Positions 16,299-25,589 of a stretch of 64,000 bases of DNA are shown here, in pieces; the first letter of the stretch is position 1, and each line of letters starts with the position of its first letter. The DNA comes from Pseudoclavibacter sp. AY1F1 (lineage in GTDB: Bacteria > Actinomycetota > Actinomycetes > Actinomycetales > Microbacteriaceae): assembly GCF_002931075.1 (NCBI RefSeq), contig NZ_PSTQ01000002.1, positions 372,001 to 436,000 on the forward strand. Direction: 5' to 3'. The notes beneath the pieces are model-generated. The model was not told the DNA's origin. It made no database searches and saw only the letters and a list, made by a program, of their open reading frames with translations. Made by a program: the position numbers and the translations under genes.

Positions 16299-16893
16299 GA
16301 GAGCGACAAGCAGGAGTGCTCCGGGCGAGGGGCGCGCGTCGATAGTGGAGGCTGGTTATGAACTCATCTCCGAGCTGGGGTACGCGAGTGCTACCACCGC
16401 AAGGATCTGCGCCAGGGCTGGCATCTCGTCTGGGACCTTTTTCCACTACTTCCCGACGAAGATCGACCTGCTTGTCGGCATCCTCGAAGCGGATGCGACC
16501 GACTCGAAACTCCAGGCGGAAGCGCTGAACTCGCTCGCGGCGGAAAGTGCCGAGGCGGGGCTGCAGGCCTGGCTCGAAGCGCTCCTCGAGGAAGCGGGCG
16601 ACCCGCACCTCGCTGGCTTCGTCGCGGCACTCGGCGCCGCGGGACGCGATCCGCGACTGGCGGAGCTGCTCGCCGACGCCGCTTCGCTCCAGGAGAAGAA
16701 GCTTGAGGCGATCATCTCGGCGGGCCAGCAGCAAGGCCTGTGGCGGTCGGACCTCGCCCCGGGCCGCCTCGCCGTTTGGGTCGGCGTGATCGCCGACGGG
16801 CTCCTCTCGCGCACCGTCGAGGATCCGAACTTCGCTGCCGTCCAGGGTGCGGATGAGCTCCGCGACCTGATCGACCGATACCTGGCGCACTAA
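16297..16893 (+). CDS. TetR-family transcriptional regulator
   Basis: Protein of 198 aa. The N-terminal helix-turn-helix is ASATTARICARAGISSGTFF followed by HYFPTKIDLL (about residues 30-60), a typical TetR signature. The C-terminal ligand domain is Ala/Leu-rich and helical. The ATG at 16297 overlaps the start codon of the divergent membrane-protein gene, so any operator must lie inside one of the two genes. Earlier GTG starts exist but would deepen the overlap. Target and ligand are unknown; the adjacent membrane protein is the likeliest target. Confidence 0.8.
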   Translation: MRATSRSAPGEGRASIVEAGYELISELGYASATTARICARAGISSGTFFHYFPTKIDLLVGILEADATDSKLQAEALNSLAAESAEAGLQAWLEALLEEAGDPHLAGFVAALGAAGRDPRLAELLADAASLQEKKLEAIISAGQQQGLWRSDLAPGRLAVWVGVIADGLLSRTVEDPNFAAVQGADELRDLIDRYLAH

Positions 16894-16963
16894 GGGCTGG
16901 CGCCCAAGGCGTATCGCGTCGCAATTCGTCGTGTGGCAGGGAGGACGCCCGCGCTCTGGAAGA

Positions 16964-19732
16964 ATGGCCATCGTGACGAGCTCCGATGCCGCAGGTCTCC
17001 ACGAATCCGCCCCAACCGCGATCGACGCTGATCGGCGCGCCTCAGGCCAGAGTCTCGAGCGTGACCCTGGCATGCCGACCAGCACCTGGCGGCTTCGCAG
17101 TGACGCCTGGGAGTACCTGCGCTTCGCGATCAAACGTCTCGAGTCCGGGCACGAGACGGCCAGCATCCTGGACGGGGACGGCGAGATCGCCCGCAATCTG
17201 CGCGCCCTCGAAACTCTCGAGCTGTACTGGGCTGGCTTCGGTCAGCGGTACGTCGCAGAGATCCGCGAGGCGCTCGACAACGGTGAGTACTCGACGGCGC
17301 TGGAGCGCATCGGGCGGGTCGTGAGCCGCCTTCGCGGCACGAGCATCCCGGCGGACCACCGTGACGACCGACTCGACGAGGCGGAACGGGCCGAGCTGCA
17401 GGACGACGCCGATCCGCGCCCCCGCTTCGAGGTGCTCCTGGTTGACGAGACGACCACGGCCGACCGTGACGCCCTGCGTGCCGACATTCTCAAGCTCCGC
17501 AGCTCCGCGGATGCGTTCGTCTACGACTACGTGATCGTGCCGTCGGCCGACGACGCCGTCGCTGCCGTGCTCACGAACCCGAACATTCTGGCCGTCATCA
17601 TCCGACCCGGCTTCAGCGACCGCAGCCAGCAACGTCTGAGCCGCGACATGCGCGAGACCATCGATCTCGCACACGTCGACTCGTCCGCCGCGATCGCGAC
17701 CTCACGGTCGAGCCTCGCGTCGGTGCAGCGTGTGCTCGGTCTCGCCGACACGCTCAACACGCTGCGCCCCGAACTCGACCTCTACCTCGTCGCCGGTGCC
17801 CACATCGAGGATCTCGCCGGGGTGCTTACGCGCCGCTTCCGCCGGGTGTTCCTCCGCGAAGACCAGCTCGAGTTGCACCTGTCGCTGCTGCGCCGCGTCT
17901 CGCACCTCTACGACACCCCCTTCTTCACGGCCATCCAGGAGCACGCCCGCCGCCCCGCCGGCGTGTTCCACGCGCTGCCGATCTCGCGCGGCGGCTCGGT
18001 GGTCACGTCGAAGTGGATCACCGACCTCGTCGACTTCTACGGCCTGAACCTGCTGCTGGCTGAGACGAGCGCAACTTCCGGCGGGCTCGACTCGCTGCTC
18101 GCGCCGGTTGGGGCGATCAAGAAGTCGCAGGAGCTCGCGGCTCGCGCGTTCGGGGCGAAGCACACGTTCTTCGTCACGAACGGCACCTCGACGGCGAACA
18201 AGATCGTGCACCAGGCGCTCGTCTCTCCCGGCGACATCGTGCTCGTCGACCGCAACTGCCATAAGTCGCATCACCACGCGCTCATGCTGACGGGGGCGCG
18301 GACGGCGTACCTCGAGGCCTATCCGCTCAACGAGTTCGCGTTCTATGGGGCGGTGCCGCTCGAGCGCATCAAGCAGCTCCTGCTCGACTACCGCGCGGCC
18401 GGTCGCCTCGACGAGGTGCGTCTCGTGACGCTCACGAACTGCACCTTCGACGGCATCGTCTACGACCCAGAGCGGGTCATGGCCGAGTGCCTCGCGATCA
18501 AGCCCGACCTGGTGTTCCTGTGGGACGAGGCGTGGTTCGCGTTCGCCGCGTTCCACCCCATCACCCGCCGACGCACGGCGATGGCGGCGGCCAAGCACCT
18601 CGAGGACCGCCTCGCGTCGAGCGCCCACGCGGCCGCGTACCAGGAGCAGCGCGCGCGCCTCTTCGACCCCGAGACGGGGGAGGCCGCGGCCGACGAGGTC
18701 TGGATCTCCGAGCGTCTCCTGCCGTCCCCGGATGCGCGCATCCGTGTCTACGCGACGCAGTCGACCCACAAAACCCTCACCGCGCTGCGGCAGGGCTCGA
18801 TGATCCACGTGTACGACAAGGACTGGTACCGGGAGGCGGAGGAGCCGTTCCACGAGGCGTACATGACGCACACCTCGACATCACCGAACTACCAGATCCT
18901 CGCCTCGCTCGACCTCGGCAGGCGCCAGGTCGAGCTCGAAGGCTTCGAGCTCGTGCAGCGCCAGCTTGACCTCGCGACGAGCATCGCGCAGGCCATCGCC
19001 CGCCACCCGCTGCTGCGCCGCACGTTCCGGGTCCTCTCCGGCCACGACCTCATCCCCGCCGAGAACCGGGCCAGCGCGCGTCCCATGCCGCACCGCGACG
19101 GGTTCTCGACGATGTGGCAGGCGTGGGAGGAAGACGAGTTCGTCGTCGACCCGAGCCGCATCACGGTCGAGATCTCCCGAACGGGCGTCGACGGCGACAC
19201 GTTCAAGCATGAGCACCTCATGGATCGCTACGGCATCCAGGTCAACAAGACGAGCCGCAACACCGTGCTCTTCATGACCAACATCGGCACCTCCCGCAGC
19301 TCCGTCGGGTACCTCATCGAGGTGCTCGTGAAGCTCGCTGAGCGTTTCGAAGAGGAGAGCCAGGCGAGAGAGATCGACGGCGAGCGGCCAGCGCCCGCCC
19401 CCATGCCTCCGCTGCCCGACTTCAGTGCGTTCGCGCCGGAGTACGCCTCGGCCGACGGCCTCCCGGACGGCGACCTCCGCACGGCGTTCTTCCGGGGTCA
19501 GCGCCGCGCGAACATCGAGCACCTCAGTCACGCGCAGCTCACCGAACGCGTGGCGGGCGGCGCCAGGCCCGTCTCCGCCGGCTTCGTCACCCCGTACCCG
19601 CCCGGATTCCCAGTGCTCGTGCCGGGTCAGCTCGTCACCGACGAGGTGCTCGACTTCATGGCGGTGCTCGACACCCGCGAGATCCACGGCTACGACCCGG
19701 TGCGCGGCTACCGCATCCTGCGCGAAGACTGA
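16964..19732 (+). CDS. Orn/Lys/Arg-family decarboxylase (probable arginine decarboxylase)
   Basis: Fold-type I PLP enzyme of 922 aa that removes the carboxyl group of a basic amino acid; arginine is the likeliest by family, lysine or ornithine possible. The N-terminal receiver-like wing domain spans about 150-300. The PLP domain has LWDEAWFAFAAFHP (about 520; cofactor Asp) and STHKTLTALRQGSMI (about 600) with the Schiff-base Lys. The C-terminal domain follows. It is longer than enterobacterial AdiA because of an extra N-terminal helical segment of about 130 residues. ATG 16964 is used; GTG 16973 is better spaced from GGAAG and equally possible. Confidence 0.85.
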   Translation: MAIVTSSDAAGLHESAPTAIDADRRASGQSLERDPGMPTSTWRLRSDAWEYLRFAIKRLESGHETASILDGDGEIARNLRALETLELYWAGFGQRYVAEIREALDNGEYSTALERIGRVVSRLRGTSIPADHRDDRLDEAERAELQDDADPRPRFEVLLVDETTTADRDALRADILKLRSSADAFVYDYVIVPSADDAVAAVLTNPNILAVIIRPGFSDRSQQRLSRDMRETIDLAHVDSSAAIATSRSSLASVQRVLGLADTLNTLRPELDLYLVAGAHIEDLAGVLTRRFRRVFLREDQLELHLSLLRRVSHLYDTPFFTAIQEHARRPAGVFHALPISRGGSVVTSKWITDLVDFYGLNLLLAETSATSGGLDSLLAPVGAIKKSQELAARAFGAKHTFFVTNGTSTANKIVHQALVSPGDIVLVDRNCHKSHHHALMLTGARTAYLEAYPLNEFAFYGAVPLERIKQLLLDYRAAGRLDEVRLVTLTNCTFDGIVYDPERVMAECLAIKPDLVFLWDEAWFAFAAFHPITRRRTAMAAAKHLEDRLASSAHAAAYQEQRARLFDPETGEAAADEVWISERLLPSPDARIRVYATQSTHKTLTALRQGSMIHVYDKDWYREAEEPFHEAYMTHTSTSPNYQILASLDLGRRQVELEGFELVQRQLDLATSIAQAIARHPLLRRTFRVLSGHDLIPAENRASARPMPHRDGFSTMWQAWEEDEFVVDPSRITVEISRTGVDGDTFKHEHLMDRYGIQVNKTSRNTVLFMTNIGTSRSSVGYLIEVLVKLAERFEEESQAREIDGERPAPAPMPPLPDFSAFAPEYASADGLPDGDLRTAFFRGQRRANIEHLSHAQLTERVAGGARPVSAGFVTPYPPGFPVLVPGQLVTDEVLDFMAVLDTREIHGYDPVRGYRILRED

Positions 19733-20121
19733 TCCCCGCTCGAGTGGGCGGCGGCGAGGACCTCGTCGTCGGCTCGCTCGTCGAACGCGTCACGTGAGAC
19801 GAGTACCTCCTCGATATGCTCCTCTGCCCAGACCTGGAGGGCGAGGAGCGGCTGCTCGAGGCTCGCCCCGAGCGGCGTGAGCGCGTACACGCGGTGCCCC
19901 TCGAAACTGGTGCGCTCCAGCATCCCGTCGCGTTCGAGTGACCGGAGGGTGTCGACCAGCACCTTCTTTGAGATGCCCTCGATCATGCGGTGCAGTTCGC
20001 TGAAACGCTTGGGCCCCTGCGAGACGGTGATGACAATCATCGCCGTCCACTTGTTCGCGATCTGGGCGAGCGACGTGCGTGACGGGCAGGTCGCGGAGAA
20101 GACGTTCCACTTGGGGCTCAC
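19708..20121 (-). CDS. HxlR-family transcriptional regulator
   Basis: Winged-helix regulator of 137 aa of the HxlR/MarR-like group. It has the conserved N-terminal Cys in SATCPSRTSL, the helix segment LAQIANKWTAMIVI, FSELHRMIEGISKKVLVDTLRSLERDG (recognition region) and RVYALTPLG in the wing. HxlR members often sense electrophiles or oxidation through that Cys. The GTG start is firm because AGGAGG lies six bases upstream. It is divergent from the NTF2-like gene, and its 3' end overlaps the decarboxylase gene by 25 bp tail to tail. Confidence 0.88.
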   Translation of the reverse strand: MSPKWNVFSATCPSRTSLAQIANKWTAMIVITVSQGPKRFSELHRMIEGISKKVLVDTLRSLERDGMLERTSFEGHRVYALTPLGASLEQPLLALQVWAEEHIEEVLVSRDAFDERADDEVLAAAHSSGDQSSRRMR

Positions 20122-20168
20122 GGGTGACCTCCTGTCGACGGGATGCGGGCTGATATCGGGATGCGGTT

Positions 20169-20186
20169 GGTCACGATGAAGTGACC
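20169..20186. promoter_or_regulatory. Candidate HxlR operator
   Basis: The perfect inverted repeat GGTCAC-N6-GTGACC lies midway between the divergent hxlR and NTF2-like genes, 47 bp before the hxlR start and 48 bp before the other. Dimeric winged-helix regulators of this kind usually bind such sites. Confidence 0.6.
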
Positions 20187-20234
20187 TGCGCTCGGCGCGT
20201 AGAACTGGAGTCACACCGAGAGAGGAACACCATC

Positions 20235-20621
20235 ATGAACGCATTCGAGACTTTCACCAAGTACGACACGAGCCTCGCCGCGGGGGATCTCCCTGCCGTC
20301 GCCGTCATTCTCGCCCCTGACGTGATCTGGCACCAGCCCGGCAACAACCCGCTGTCTGGCCGTGTGGTCGGGCCGGAGGGCGTGCTCGCCCACCTCGGCC
20401 GGTTCTTCGAGCTCAGCGGCGGCACATTCCGTCTCGTGACGCAGACAGCCGCTGCCAACGGCGACCTTGTTGTTGCCAACGTCGAGTTCTCCGCTCAGCG
20501 AGACGGGCGCACGCCGCTCGCGCAGTCGGGGATCGACGTCTTCAGGATCTCAGGCGGTCTCATCGCCGAGGTCTGGCTCTTCAGTGAGGACCAGGCTGCC
20601 GAGGACGAGTTCTGGTCGTGA
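20235..20621 (+). CDS. NTF2-like/SnoaL-type protein
   Basis: Protein of 128 aa with the NTF2-like cone fold: an N-terminal helix (FETFTKYDTSLAAGD), the PDVIWHQPGNNPLSG loop, and the strands FRLVTQTAAANGDLVVANVEF and IAEVWLFSED. Such proteins bind or isomerise small molecules; function unknown. The ATG MNAFETF follows GAGAGG by about nine bases. Its divergence from the HxlR gene, with a shared operator-like repeat, suggests it responds to the same signal. Confidence 0.75.
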   Translation: MNAFETFTKYDTSLAAGDLPAVAVILAPDVIWHQPGNNPLSGRVVGPEGVLAHLGRFFELSGGTFRLVTQTAAANGDLVVANVEFSAQRDGRTPLAQSGIDVFRISGGLIAEVWLFSEDQAAEDEFWS

Positions 20622-20645
20622 CGCTCGTCTGACTCACACGAGGGA

Positions 20646-20662
20646 ATACCTGCTGGGGGTAT
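20646..20662. promoter_or_regulatory. CsoR-like operator 1
   Basis: ATACC-N7-GGTAT within ATACCTGCTGGGGGTAT, close to the CsoR-type box TACCC...GGGTA, about 60-75 bp before copZ. CsoR in the same operon is the probable ligand. Confidence 0.7.
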
Positions 20663-20682
20663 AGGGTTGTACATGCCGTACA

Positions 20683-20697
20683 TACCCCCAGGGGGCA
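20683..20697. promoter_or_regulatory. CsoR-like operator 2
   Basis: TACCCCCAGGGGGCA contains a perfect 5+5 palindrome about the central A and matches the G/C-tract CsoR-type box, 24 bp before the copZ start. Between the two boxes is another dyad, TGTAC-N5-GTACA (20668-20682), which probably overlaps the promoter. Confidence 0.7.
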
Positions 20698-20720
20698 CTG
20701 CCCTCGGCAAGGAGACCACC

Positions 20721-20930
20721 ATGACCAGCACCACCTACCTCGTCACCGGAATGACCTGCGGCCACTGCGAGCGCGCCGTCACCCAGGAAGTCAGCGAGCT
20801 GGCAGGCGTCGAACGCGTTGCCGTCTCCGCTGAGACCGGCACGCTCGTCGTTGAGAGCGGAACACCCCTCGACGACGCGGCGGTCATCGCCGCCGTCGAC
20901 GAGGCCGGCTACGCGGCGACCAGAGCCTGA
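20721..20930 (+). CDS. copZ: Copper chaperone CopZ (HMA domain)
   Basis: Cytosolic copper chaperone of 69 aa with the ferredoxin-like HMA fold. The copper site is GMTCGHC (residues 10-16), with the conserved EVSELAGVERVAV strand and a DEAGYAA end. It delivers Cu(I) to CopA. The start ATG has AAGGAG about six bases upstream. It is the first gene of the operon behind two CsoR-like boxes. Confidence 0.93.
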   Translation: MTSTTYLVTGMTCGHCERAVTQEVSELAGVERVAVSAETGTLVVESGTPLDDAAVIAAVDEAGYAATRA

Positions 20931-20931
20931 C

Positions 20932-21147
20932 GTGAACGTGCCGGTCAAGCTCAGCCTCTACGCGGCGCTGCTTGCGGCGGTCTTCGGCGCGGCCTTCTTC
21001 ACGGCTCAGGTCGTCGCTGAGGCAGACCGGTCCGACGATTGGCGTCCGTCGATTCTCGAGATCACGCAGGGGCCGGCGGCAACCGAGGCGCCGGGTGGCA
21101 CCGACGGGCACTTCGAAGCGCCCGAGCACGGGGAGGGTGAGAAGTGA
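20932..21147 (+). CDS. Small single-pass membrane protein of the copper operon
   Basis: Protein of 71 aa. One N-terminal hydrophobic helix ([20 protein letters not shown], about 9-28) is followed by an acidic, probably extracytoplasmic tail ending in a His/Glu-rich stretch ([16 protein letters not shown]) that could bind metal weakly. No family is assigned. The GTG start is one base after the copZ stop, and the end overlaps copA by GTGA, so it is clearly inside the operon. Role in copper handling is inferred only from context. Confidence 0.75.
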   Translation: MNVPVKLSLYAALLAAVFGAAFFTAQVVAEADRSDDWRPSILEITQGPAATEAPGGTDGHFEAPEHGEGEK

Positions 21148-23426
21148 GCACAACAACCGACTTCGAGTTGGAAATCGGTGGGATGACGTGTGCCTCCTGC
21201 GCGATGCGAGTCGAGAAGAAGCTCAACAAGCTCGAAGGGGTGACCGCGAGCGTCAACTACGCCACCGAGAAGGCCCGCGTTCAAGGGCCAGAGGGGCTCG
21301 ACCCGCAGTCGCTCATCGACGAGGTCGAGAAGACCGGCTACACCGCGGCGCTCCCCGCGCCAGAGGACCACGATGCTGATGGAACGACCATCGAGGGTGC
21401 GGACCTCGAGCTCGTGAGCCTGCGCCAGCGCCTCATCGGCAGCATCGTGCTCGCCGTTCCCGTCATCGTCCTGGCCATGGTGCCGGCCTTCCAATTCACG
21501 CACTGGCAGTGGGCGTCGCTGGCTCTCGCCTCTCCGGTGATCGTCTGGGGCGCCTGGCCATTCCACCGGGCCGCGTGGCTGAACCTCCGCCACGGCAGCG
21601 CCACGATGGACACGCTCATCTCTGTCGGTACGATCGCGGCGTTCGTGTGGTCGCTCTACGCCCTCTTCTTCGGCACGGCCGGGGAGGCGGGGATGAAGCA
21701 CCCGTTCGAGTTCACGATCGCGCCGTCCGACGGCGCCGCCAACATCTACCTCGAGGTGGCTGCCGGCGTGACGATGTTCGTGCTCGCGGGCCGCTACTTC
21801 GAGAAGCGATCCAAGAGGCAGGCGAGCGCCGCCCTGCGCGCGCTGCTCGAGCTCGGAGCGAAGGACGTCGCTGTCCTGCGCGGGGGAGCGGAGACGCGCA
21901 TCCCAATCGGCGAGCTCGCCGTGGGGGACGAGTTCGTCGTGCGGCCTGGTGAGAAGATCGCGACCGACGGCGTCGTCGTCGGTGGGCGCTCCGCCGTCGA
22001 TGCGTCCATGCTCACGGGCGAGTCGGTGCCCGTCGAGGTCGTCGAAGGAGACCGAGTTGTCGGTGCCACGCTCAACGCCGGCGGGCGCCTCGTCGTTCGC
22101 GCTACCAAGGTCGGCGGCGACACGCAGCTCGCGCAGATGGCACAGCTCGTCGAGGACGCGCAGACCGGCAAGGCGGAGGTGCAGCGTCTCGCCGACCGAA
22201 TCTCGGGTGTCTTCGTGCCCATCGTCATCGCGATCTCGGTCGCGACCCTCGGAGCCTGGCTTGGCGCGGGCTTCCCTGTCGCGACGGCCTTCACTGCGGC
22301 CGTCGCCGTGCTCATCATCGCGTGCCCCTGTGCGCTTGGTCTCGCGACCCCGACCGCGCTCCTCGTGGGCACAGGCCGGGGAGCGCAGCTGGGGATCCTC
22401 ATCAAGGGCCCCGAAGTGCTCGAGTCGACCCGCCGAGTCGACACGATCGTCGTCGACAAGACCGGGACGGTCACGAGCGGCAAGATGGCGCTGATGGGGG
22501 CCTGGACGACCGACCGCGTCGAGAGGGAAGATCTCCTGCGCCTCGCTGGCGCGCTTGAGGCGGCGTCGGAGCATCCCATCGCCCGGGCGCTCGCCGCTGG
22601 CGCCGCGGCCGAAGTCGGCGCGCTGCCAGCGGTGGAGGACTTCCGGAACCATGAGGGCACGGGAGTGCAGGGGATCGTCGAAGGTCACCTGGTGGTCGTC
22701 GGGCGCGAGCAGCTGCTCGCTGACTGGGGTATCTCCCTTGGCGACGAGCTTGCGAAGCGCAAACGCGATGCAGAGTCCGTCGGACAGACCACGGTCATCG
22801 CGGCCTGGGACGGCGAGGCTCGCGGCGTGCTCGCAGTCGCGGACACCGTCAAGCCGACCAGCGCGCAGGCCATCGCCGAGCTGCGGAGCCTCGGGCTCCG
22901 CCCGGTTCTGTTGACCGGCGACAACACGACCGTCGCGACTCAGGTCGCCAAGGTAGTCGGCATCTCCGAGGTCATCGCCGAGGTGCTACCTCAGGAGAAA
23001 GTCGACGTGATTCGTCGTCTGCAGGACGAGGGCCGCATCGTGGCCATGGTCGGCGACGGTGTCAACGACGCGGCGGCGCTTGCGCAGGCCGACCTCGGCC
23101 TGGCCATGGGAACCGGGTCCGATATCGCGATCGAGGCGGCCGATGTCACACTCGTTCGCGACGACCTTCTGGCCGCAGCGGATGCGATCCGCCTGTCCCG
23201 GAGCACGCTCGGCACCATCAAGGGCAACCTCTTCTGGGCCTTCGCCTACAACGTCGCGGCGATCCCGCTCGCGGCGCTCGGGATGCTCAACCCCATGCTG
23301 GCGGGAGCCGCTATGGCGTTCTCCAGCGTGTTCGTCGTCGGCAACAGCCTCCGGCTGCGTGCCTTCCGAGGCCTGAAGAGCACCGGAACTTCTCCCGATT
23401 CACACCCACGAAAGGCGACATCATGA
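21144..23426 (+). CDS. copA: Cu(I)-exporting P1B-type ATPase CopA
   Basis: Membrane copper efflux ATPase of 760 aa. One N-terminal HMA domain carries GMTCASC (13-19). Eight transmembrane helices are expected, with the intramembrane site CPC in [12 protein letters not shown] (about 394). The actuator has TGES, the phosphorylation site is DKTGTVT (about 437), the nucleotide-binding SEHP motif is present, and the hinge is [10 protein letters not shown] (about 637). The last helices include YN and MAFSS residues typical of Cu(I) ATPases. Expressed with copZ and csoR. Confidence 0.95.
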   Translation: MSTTTDFELEIGGMTCASCAMRVEKKLNKLEGVTASVNYATEKARVQGPEGLDPQSLIDEVEKTGYTAALPAPEDHDADGTTIEGADLELVSLRQRLIGSIVLAVPVIVLAMVPAFQFTHWQWASLALASPVIVWGAWPFHRAAWLNLRHGSATMDTLISVGTIAAFVWSLYALFFGTAGEAGMKHPFEFTIAPSDGAANIYLEVAAGVTMFVLAGRYFEKRSKRQASAALRALLELGAKDVAVLRGGAETRIPIGELAVGDEFVVRPGEKIATDGVVVGGRSAVDASMLTGESVPVEVVEGDRVVGATLNAGGRLVVRATKVGGDTQLAQMAQLVEDAQTGKAEVQRLADRISGVFVPIVIAISVATLGAWLGAGFPVATAFTAAVAVLIIACPCALGLATPTALLVGTGRGAQLGILIKGPEVLESTRRVDTIVVDKTGTVTSGKMALMGAWTTDRVEREDLLRLAGALEAASEHPIARALAAGAAAEVGALPAVEDFRNHEGTGVQGIVEGHLVVVGREQLLADWGISLGDELAKRKRDAESVGQTTVIAAWDGEARGVLAVADTVKPTSAQAIAELRSLGLRPVLLTGDNTTVATQVAKVVGISEVIAEVLPQEKVDVIRRLQDEGRIVAMVGDGVNDAAALAQADLGLAMGTGSDIAIEAADVTLVRDDLLAAADAIRLSRSTLGTIKGNLFWAFAYNVAAIPLAALGMLNPMLAGAAMAFSSVFVVGNSLRLRAFRGLKSTGTSPDSHPRKATS

Positions 23427-23737
23427 ACGAGACCACCGAGACGGGCGGCCACGCCCACCACGGCTACATGGAGGACAAGAGCAAGTACCTCACGCGCCTG
23501 AAGCGCATCGAAGGGCAGGCGAGGGGCATCCATCGGATGGTCGACGAGGAGCAGTACTGCATCGACATCCTCACGCAGATCTCGGCCATCACCTCTGCCC
23601 TCGAAAATGTGGCGCTTGGACTCATGGACGACCACCTCAAGCACTGCGTCGCGGATGCGGTGAAGCTCGGTGGCGCTGAGGGCGAGCTGAAGCTGAAGGA
23701 GGCGTCGGACGCCATCGCGCGGCTCGTGCGGAGCTGA
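23423..23737 (+). CDS. csoR: Copper-sensing repressor CsoR
   Basis: CsoR/RcnR/FrmR-type all-helical repressor of 104 aa. The metal-site residues appear in order: Cys in [14 protein letters not shown], then His and Cys in [14 protein letters not shown], giving the Cu(I) Cys-His-Cys set. The N-terminal [16 protein letters not shown] helix is the DNA-binding signature. The ATG overlaps the copA stop (ATGA). It most likely represses this operon at the two upstream boxes and releases on Cu(I). Confidence 0.93.
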   Translation: MNETTETGGHAHHGYMEDKSKYLTRLKRIEGQARGIHRMVDEEQYCIDILTQISAITSALENVALGLMDDHLKHCVADAVKLGGAEGELKLKEASDAIARLVRS

Positions 23738-23762
23738 CCGGTTCCGTGGGGACGTCGCGAAA

Positions 23763-23785
23763 GAGGACAGGTCGGCCTGTCTCTG
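23763..23785 (+). terminator. Hairpin after the copper operon
   Basis: GACAGG (23767-23772) pairs with CCTGTC (23777-23782) with a 4-nt loop, extended by three pairs past a bulge. It lies 26 bp after csoR. No U-tract, so termination is likely but unproven. Confidence 0.5.
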
Positions 23786-23869
23786 ATGCCGGGGACGACG
23801 GCGCATGCAGGCCATACCCGCGAAAATGACTCCCCGCCGAAACAGGTGCTCGCTAGGATCGGTCGCACC

Positions 23870-24691
23870 ATGAGTGCACAACAGGAAATCATCACAGCCC
23901 TCGGCGTCAAGCCGGTCATCGACCCTGCCGGGGAGGTTCGCGCGCGAATCTCCTTCATGCGGGAGTACCTCGTGGCGACAGGCGCCAAGGGGCTCGTGCT
24001 CGGAATCAGCGGCGGCCAGGACTCCTCGCTGCTCGGTAAGCTCGCACAGCTCGCGGTCGAGCAGGTTCGGGCAGAGGGCGGCGAGGCGACGTTCGTGGCG
24101 GTCCGGCTCCCGCATGGCGTGCAGGCGGACGAGGACGACGCGCAGCTGGCACTGGACTTCATCCAGCCAGACGAGCGGATCACCTTCGATATCAAACCGG
24201 CCACCGACGGGCTGCAGCAGGCTTTCCTCAGCGCCACGGGGCGCGCCATCACTGACTTCAACAAGGGCAACTCGAAGGCTCGCCAGCGCATGATCGCGCA
24301 GTACGCGATCGCGGGCGAGCGGGGGTTCCTCGTGCTCGGTACGGACCACGCTGCGGAGGCGGTCACGGGCTTCTTCACGAAGTACGGCGACGGCGGCACC
24401 GATCTCAACCCGCTCGCCGGGCTGACGAAGACGCAGGGGCGCCAGCTGCTCGAGGAGCTCGGCGCACCTGAACGCCTCTACGTCAAGGCGCCGACTGCCG
24501 ACCTCCTTGACGAGACTCCGGGGCAGACCGACGAGGCGAACCTCGGGCTCAGCTACGGGCAGATCGACACCTACCTGATCGGTGGCGACGTAGGCGCGGA
24601 GACCGCGGCCCGCATCGAAGCGCTCTACCGGAAGACGGAACATAAGCGTCAGCTCCCCGTGCTCCCCACCGACACGTGGTGGCGCGGCTAG
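23870..24691 (+). CDS. nadE: NH3-dependent NAD+ synthetase
   Basis: Cytoplasmic enzyme of 273 aa that amidates deamido-NAD with ammonia and ATP, the last step of NAD synthesis. The PP-loop is GISGGQDSS (about 44-52). Other family motifs are [48 protein letters not shown] and [17 protein letters not shown]. It lacks a glutaminase domain, so it needs free ammonia. The start [13 protein letters not shown] matches family N-termini. It overlaps the next, convergent gene by four bases. Confidence 0.95.
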   Translation: MSAQQEIITALGVKPVIDPAGEVRARISFMREYLVATGAKGLVLGISGGQDSSLLGKLAQLAVEQVRAEGGEATFVAVRLPHGVQADEDDAQLALDFIQPDERITFDIKPATDGLQQAFLSATGRAITDFNKGNSKARQRMIAQYAIAGERGFLVLGTDHAAEAVTGFFTKYGDGGTDLNPLAGLTKTQGRQLLEELGAPERLYVKAPTADLLDETPGQTDEANLGLSYGQIDTYLIGGDVGAETAARIEALYRKTEHKRQLPVLPTDTWWRG

Positions 24692-24972
24692 AGATAGCGG
24701 AAGGCAGTGACGGCTTCGGCGAAGTCGGAGAACTCGTCGAGCGCCAGGAACGCCGTCGACGCGCGGCTCATGCGAGTGGCCGCGTAGGCCACGCCTGTGC
24801 CGCGTCGGTGCTCTTCGACGTACCCGCGCACGCCGCCGTCTGGTCCCGTCACTCGCCAGCGCGCGGCGTGCACCTGTGTGGCGGTGAGCCCCGCGAACCG
24901 CTGCGTGAACGGCCCCGTGCGGGGCGTCAGGGTGGGGGCGGAAATGGTCTGCGTGAGCTGCGTTGAGGTCAT
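24688..24972 (-). CDS. Hypothetical small protein
   Basis: Protein of 94 aa that I do not recognise. It is soluble and basic, with a central [17 protein letters not shown] segment (a probable beta hairpin) and a C-terminal helix rich in Phe and Ala. The ATG is chosen at [11 protein letters not shown]; an upstream ATG exists at 25050 but would put the gene close to the msrA promoter. No ribosome site is obvious. The 3' end overlaps nadE by four bases tail to tail. Confidence 0.5.
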   Translation of the reverse strand: MTSTQLTQTISAPTLTPRTGPFTQRFAGLTATQVHAARWRVTGPDGGVRGYVEEHRRGTGVAYAATRMSRASTAFLALDEFSDFAEAVTAFRYL

Positions 24973-25067
24973 GTCGTCAGGGTAGGGACGACCACCGACA
25001 TTCGTGGGGGTGGCTGAGTTCGCGCAAGGCTGAGCCAGGACGTCGCTCACCCGCGTAGCCTTGGCGC

Positions 25068-25589
25068 ATGACCGAATTCGTGCTTGCAGGTGGCTGCTTC
25101 TGGTGTCTCGACGCCGTGTACAGGAACGTCAAGGGCGTCAGCGACGTCGTCTCGGGGTACACGGGTGGCGAGCATCCGCAGCCCGACTACGAACTCGTGT
25201 GCACCGGCTCGACCGGGCATGCAGAGGCAGTGCGCGTCGTCTTCGACGAGAGCGTGGTGCCCGCCGACGTGATCCTCGACATCTTCTTCACGCTGCACGA
25301 CCCGCGCCAGCTCAACAGGCAGGGCAACGATGTCGGCACGCAGTACCGCTCTGCGATGTACTACACCGATGATGCCCAGCGCGAGCTCTTCGAAGCCGCC
25401 CGCGACCGCGCCGACGAGCTCTGGGGCGGCGGAATCGTCACCGAGATCTCGCCGCTCGGCCAGTACTTCGACGCCGAGGACTACCACCAGGACTTCTTCG
25501 CCAAGAACCCGGGACAGGGCTACTGCAACTTCGTCGCAGTGCCGAAGGTCAACAAGGTGCGCGCGAAGTTCACGCAATACATGCTCTGA
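25068..25589 (+). CDS. msrA: Peptide methionine-(S)-S-oxide reductase MsrA
   Basis: Repairs methionine-S-sulfoxide in proteins. Length 173 aa. The catalytic GCFWC is at residues 9-13, followed by GVSDVVSGYTGG, the substrate-pocket segment STGHAEAV, and YHQDFFAKNPGQGYC with the resolving-type Cys. The fold and length match single-domain MsrA. The stop codon lies inside the first unit of a five-copy 20-bp tandem repeat (see that entry). Confidence 0.95.
   Translation: MTEFVLAGGCFWCLDAVYRNVKGVSDVVSGYTGGEHPQPDYELVCTGSTGHAEAVRVVFDESVVPADVILDIFFTLHDPRQLNRQGNDVGTQYRSAMYYTDDAQRELFEAARDRADELWGGGIVTEISPLGQYFDAEDYHQDFFAKNPGQGYCNFVAVPKVNKVRAKFTQYML

Noticed and set aside
21006-22688. A 560-codon minus-strand open frame opposite copA
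   Set aside because: The plus strand encodes an intact CopA with all P-type ATPase motifs; the opposite frame has no recognisable motif and an Arg/Asp/His-rich composition typical of antisense frames.
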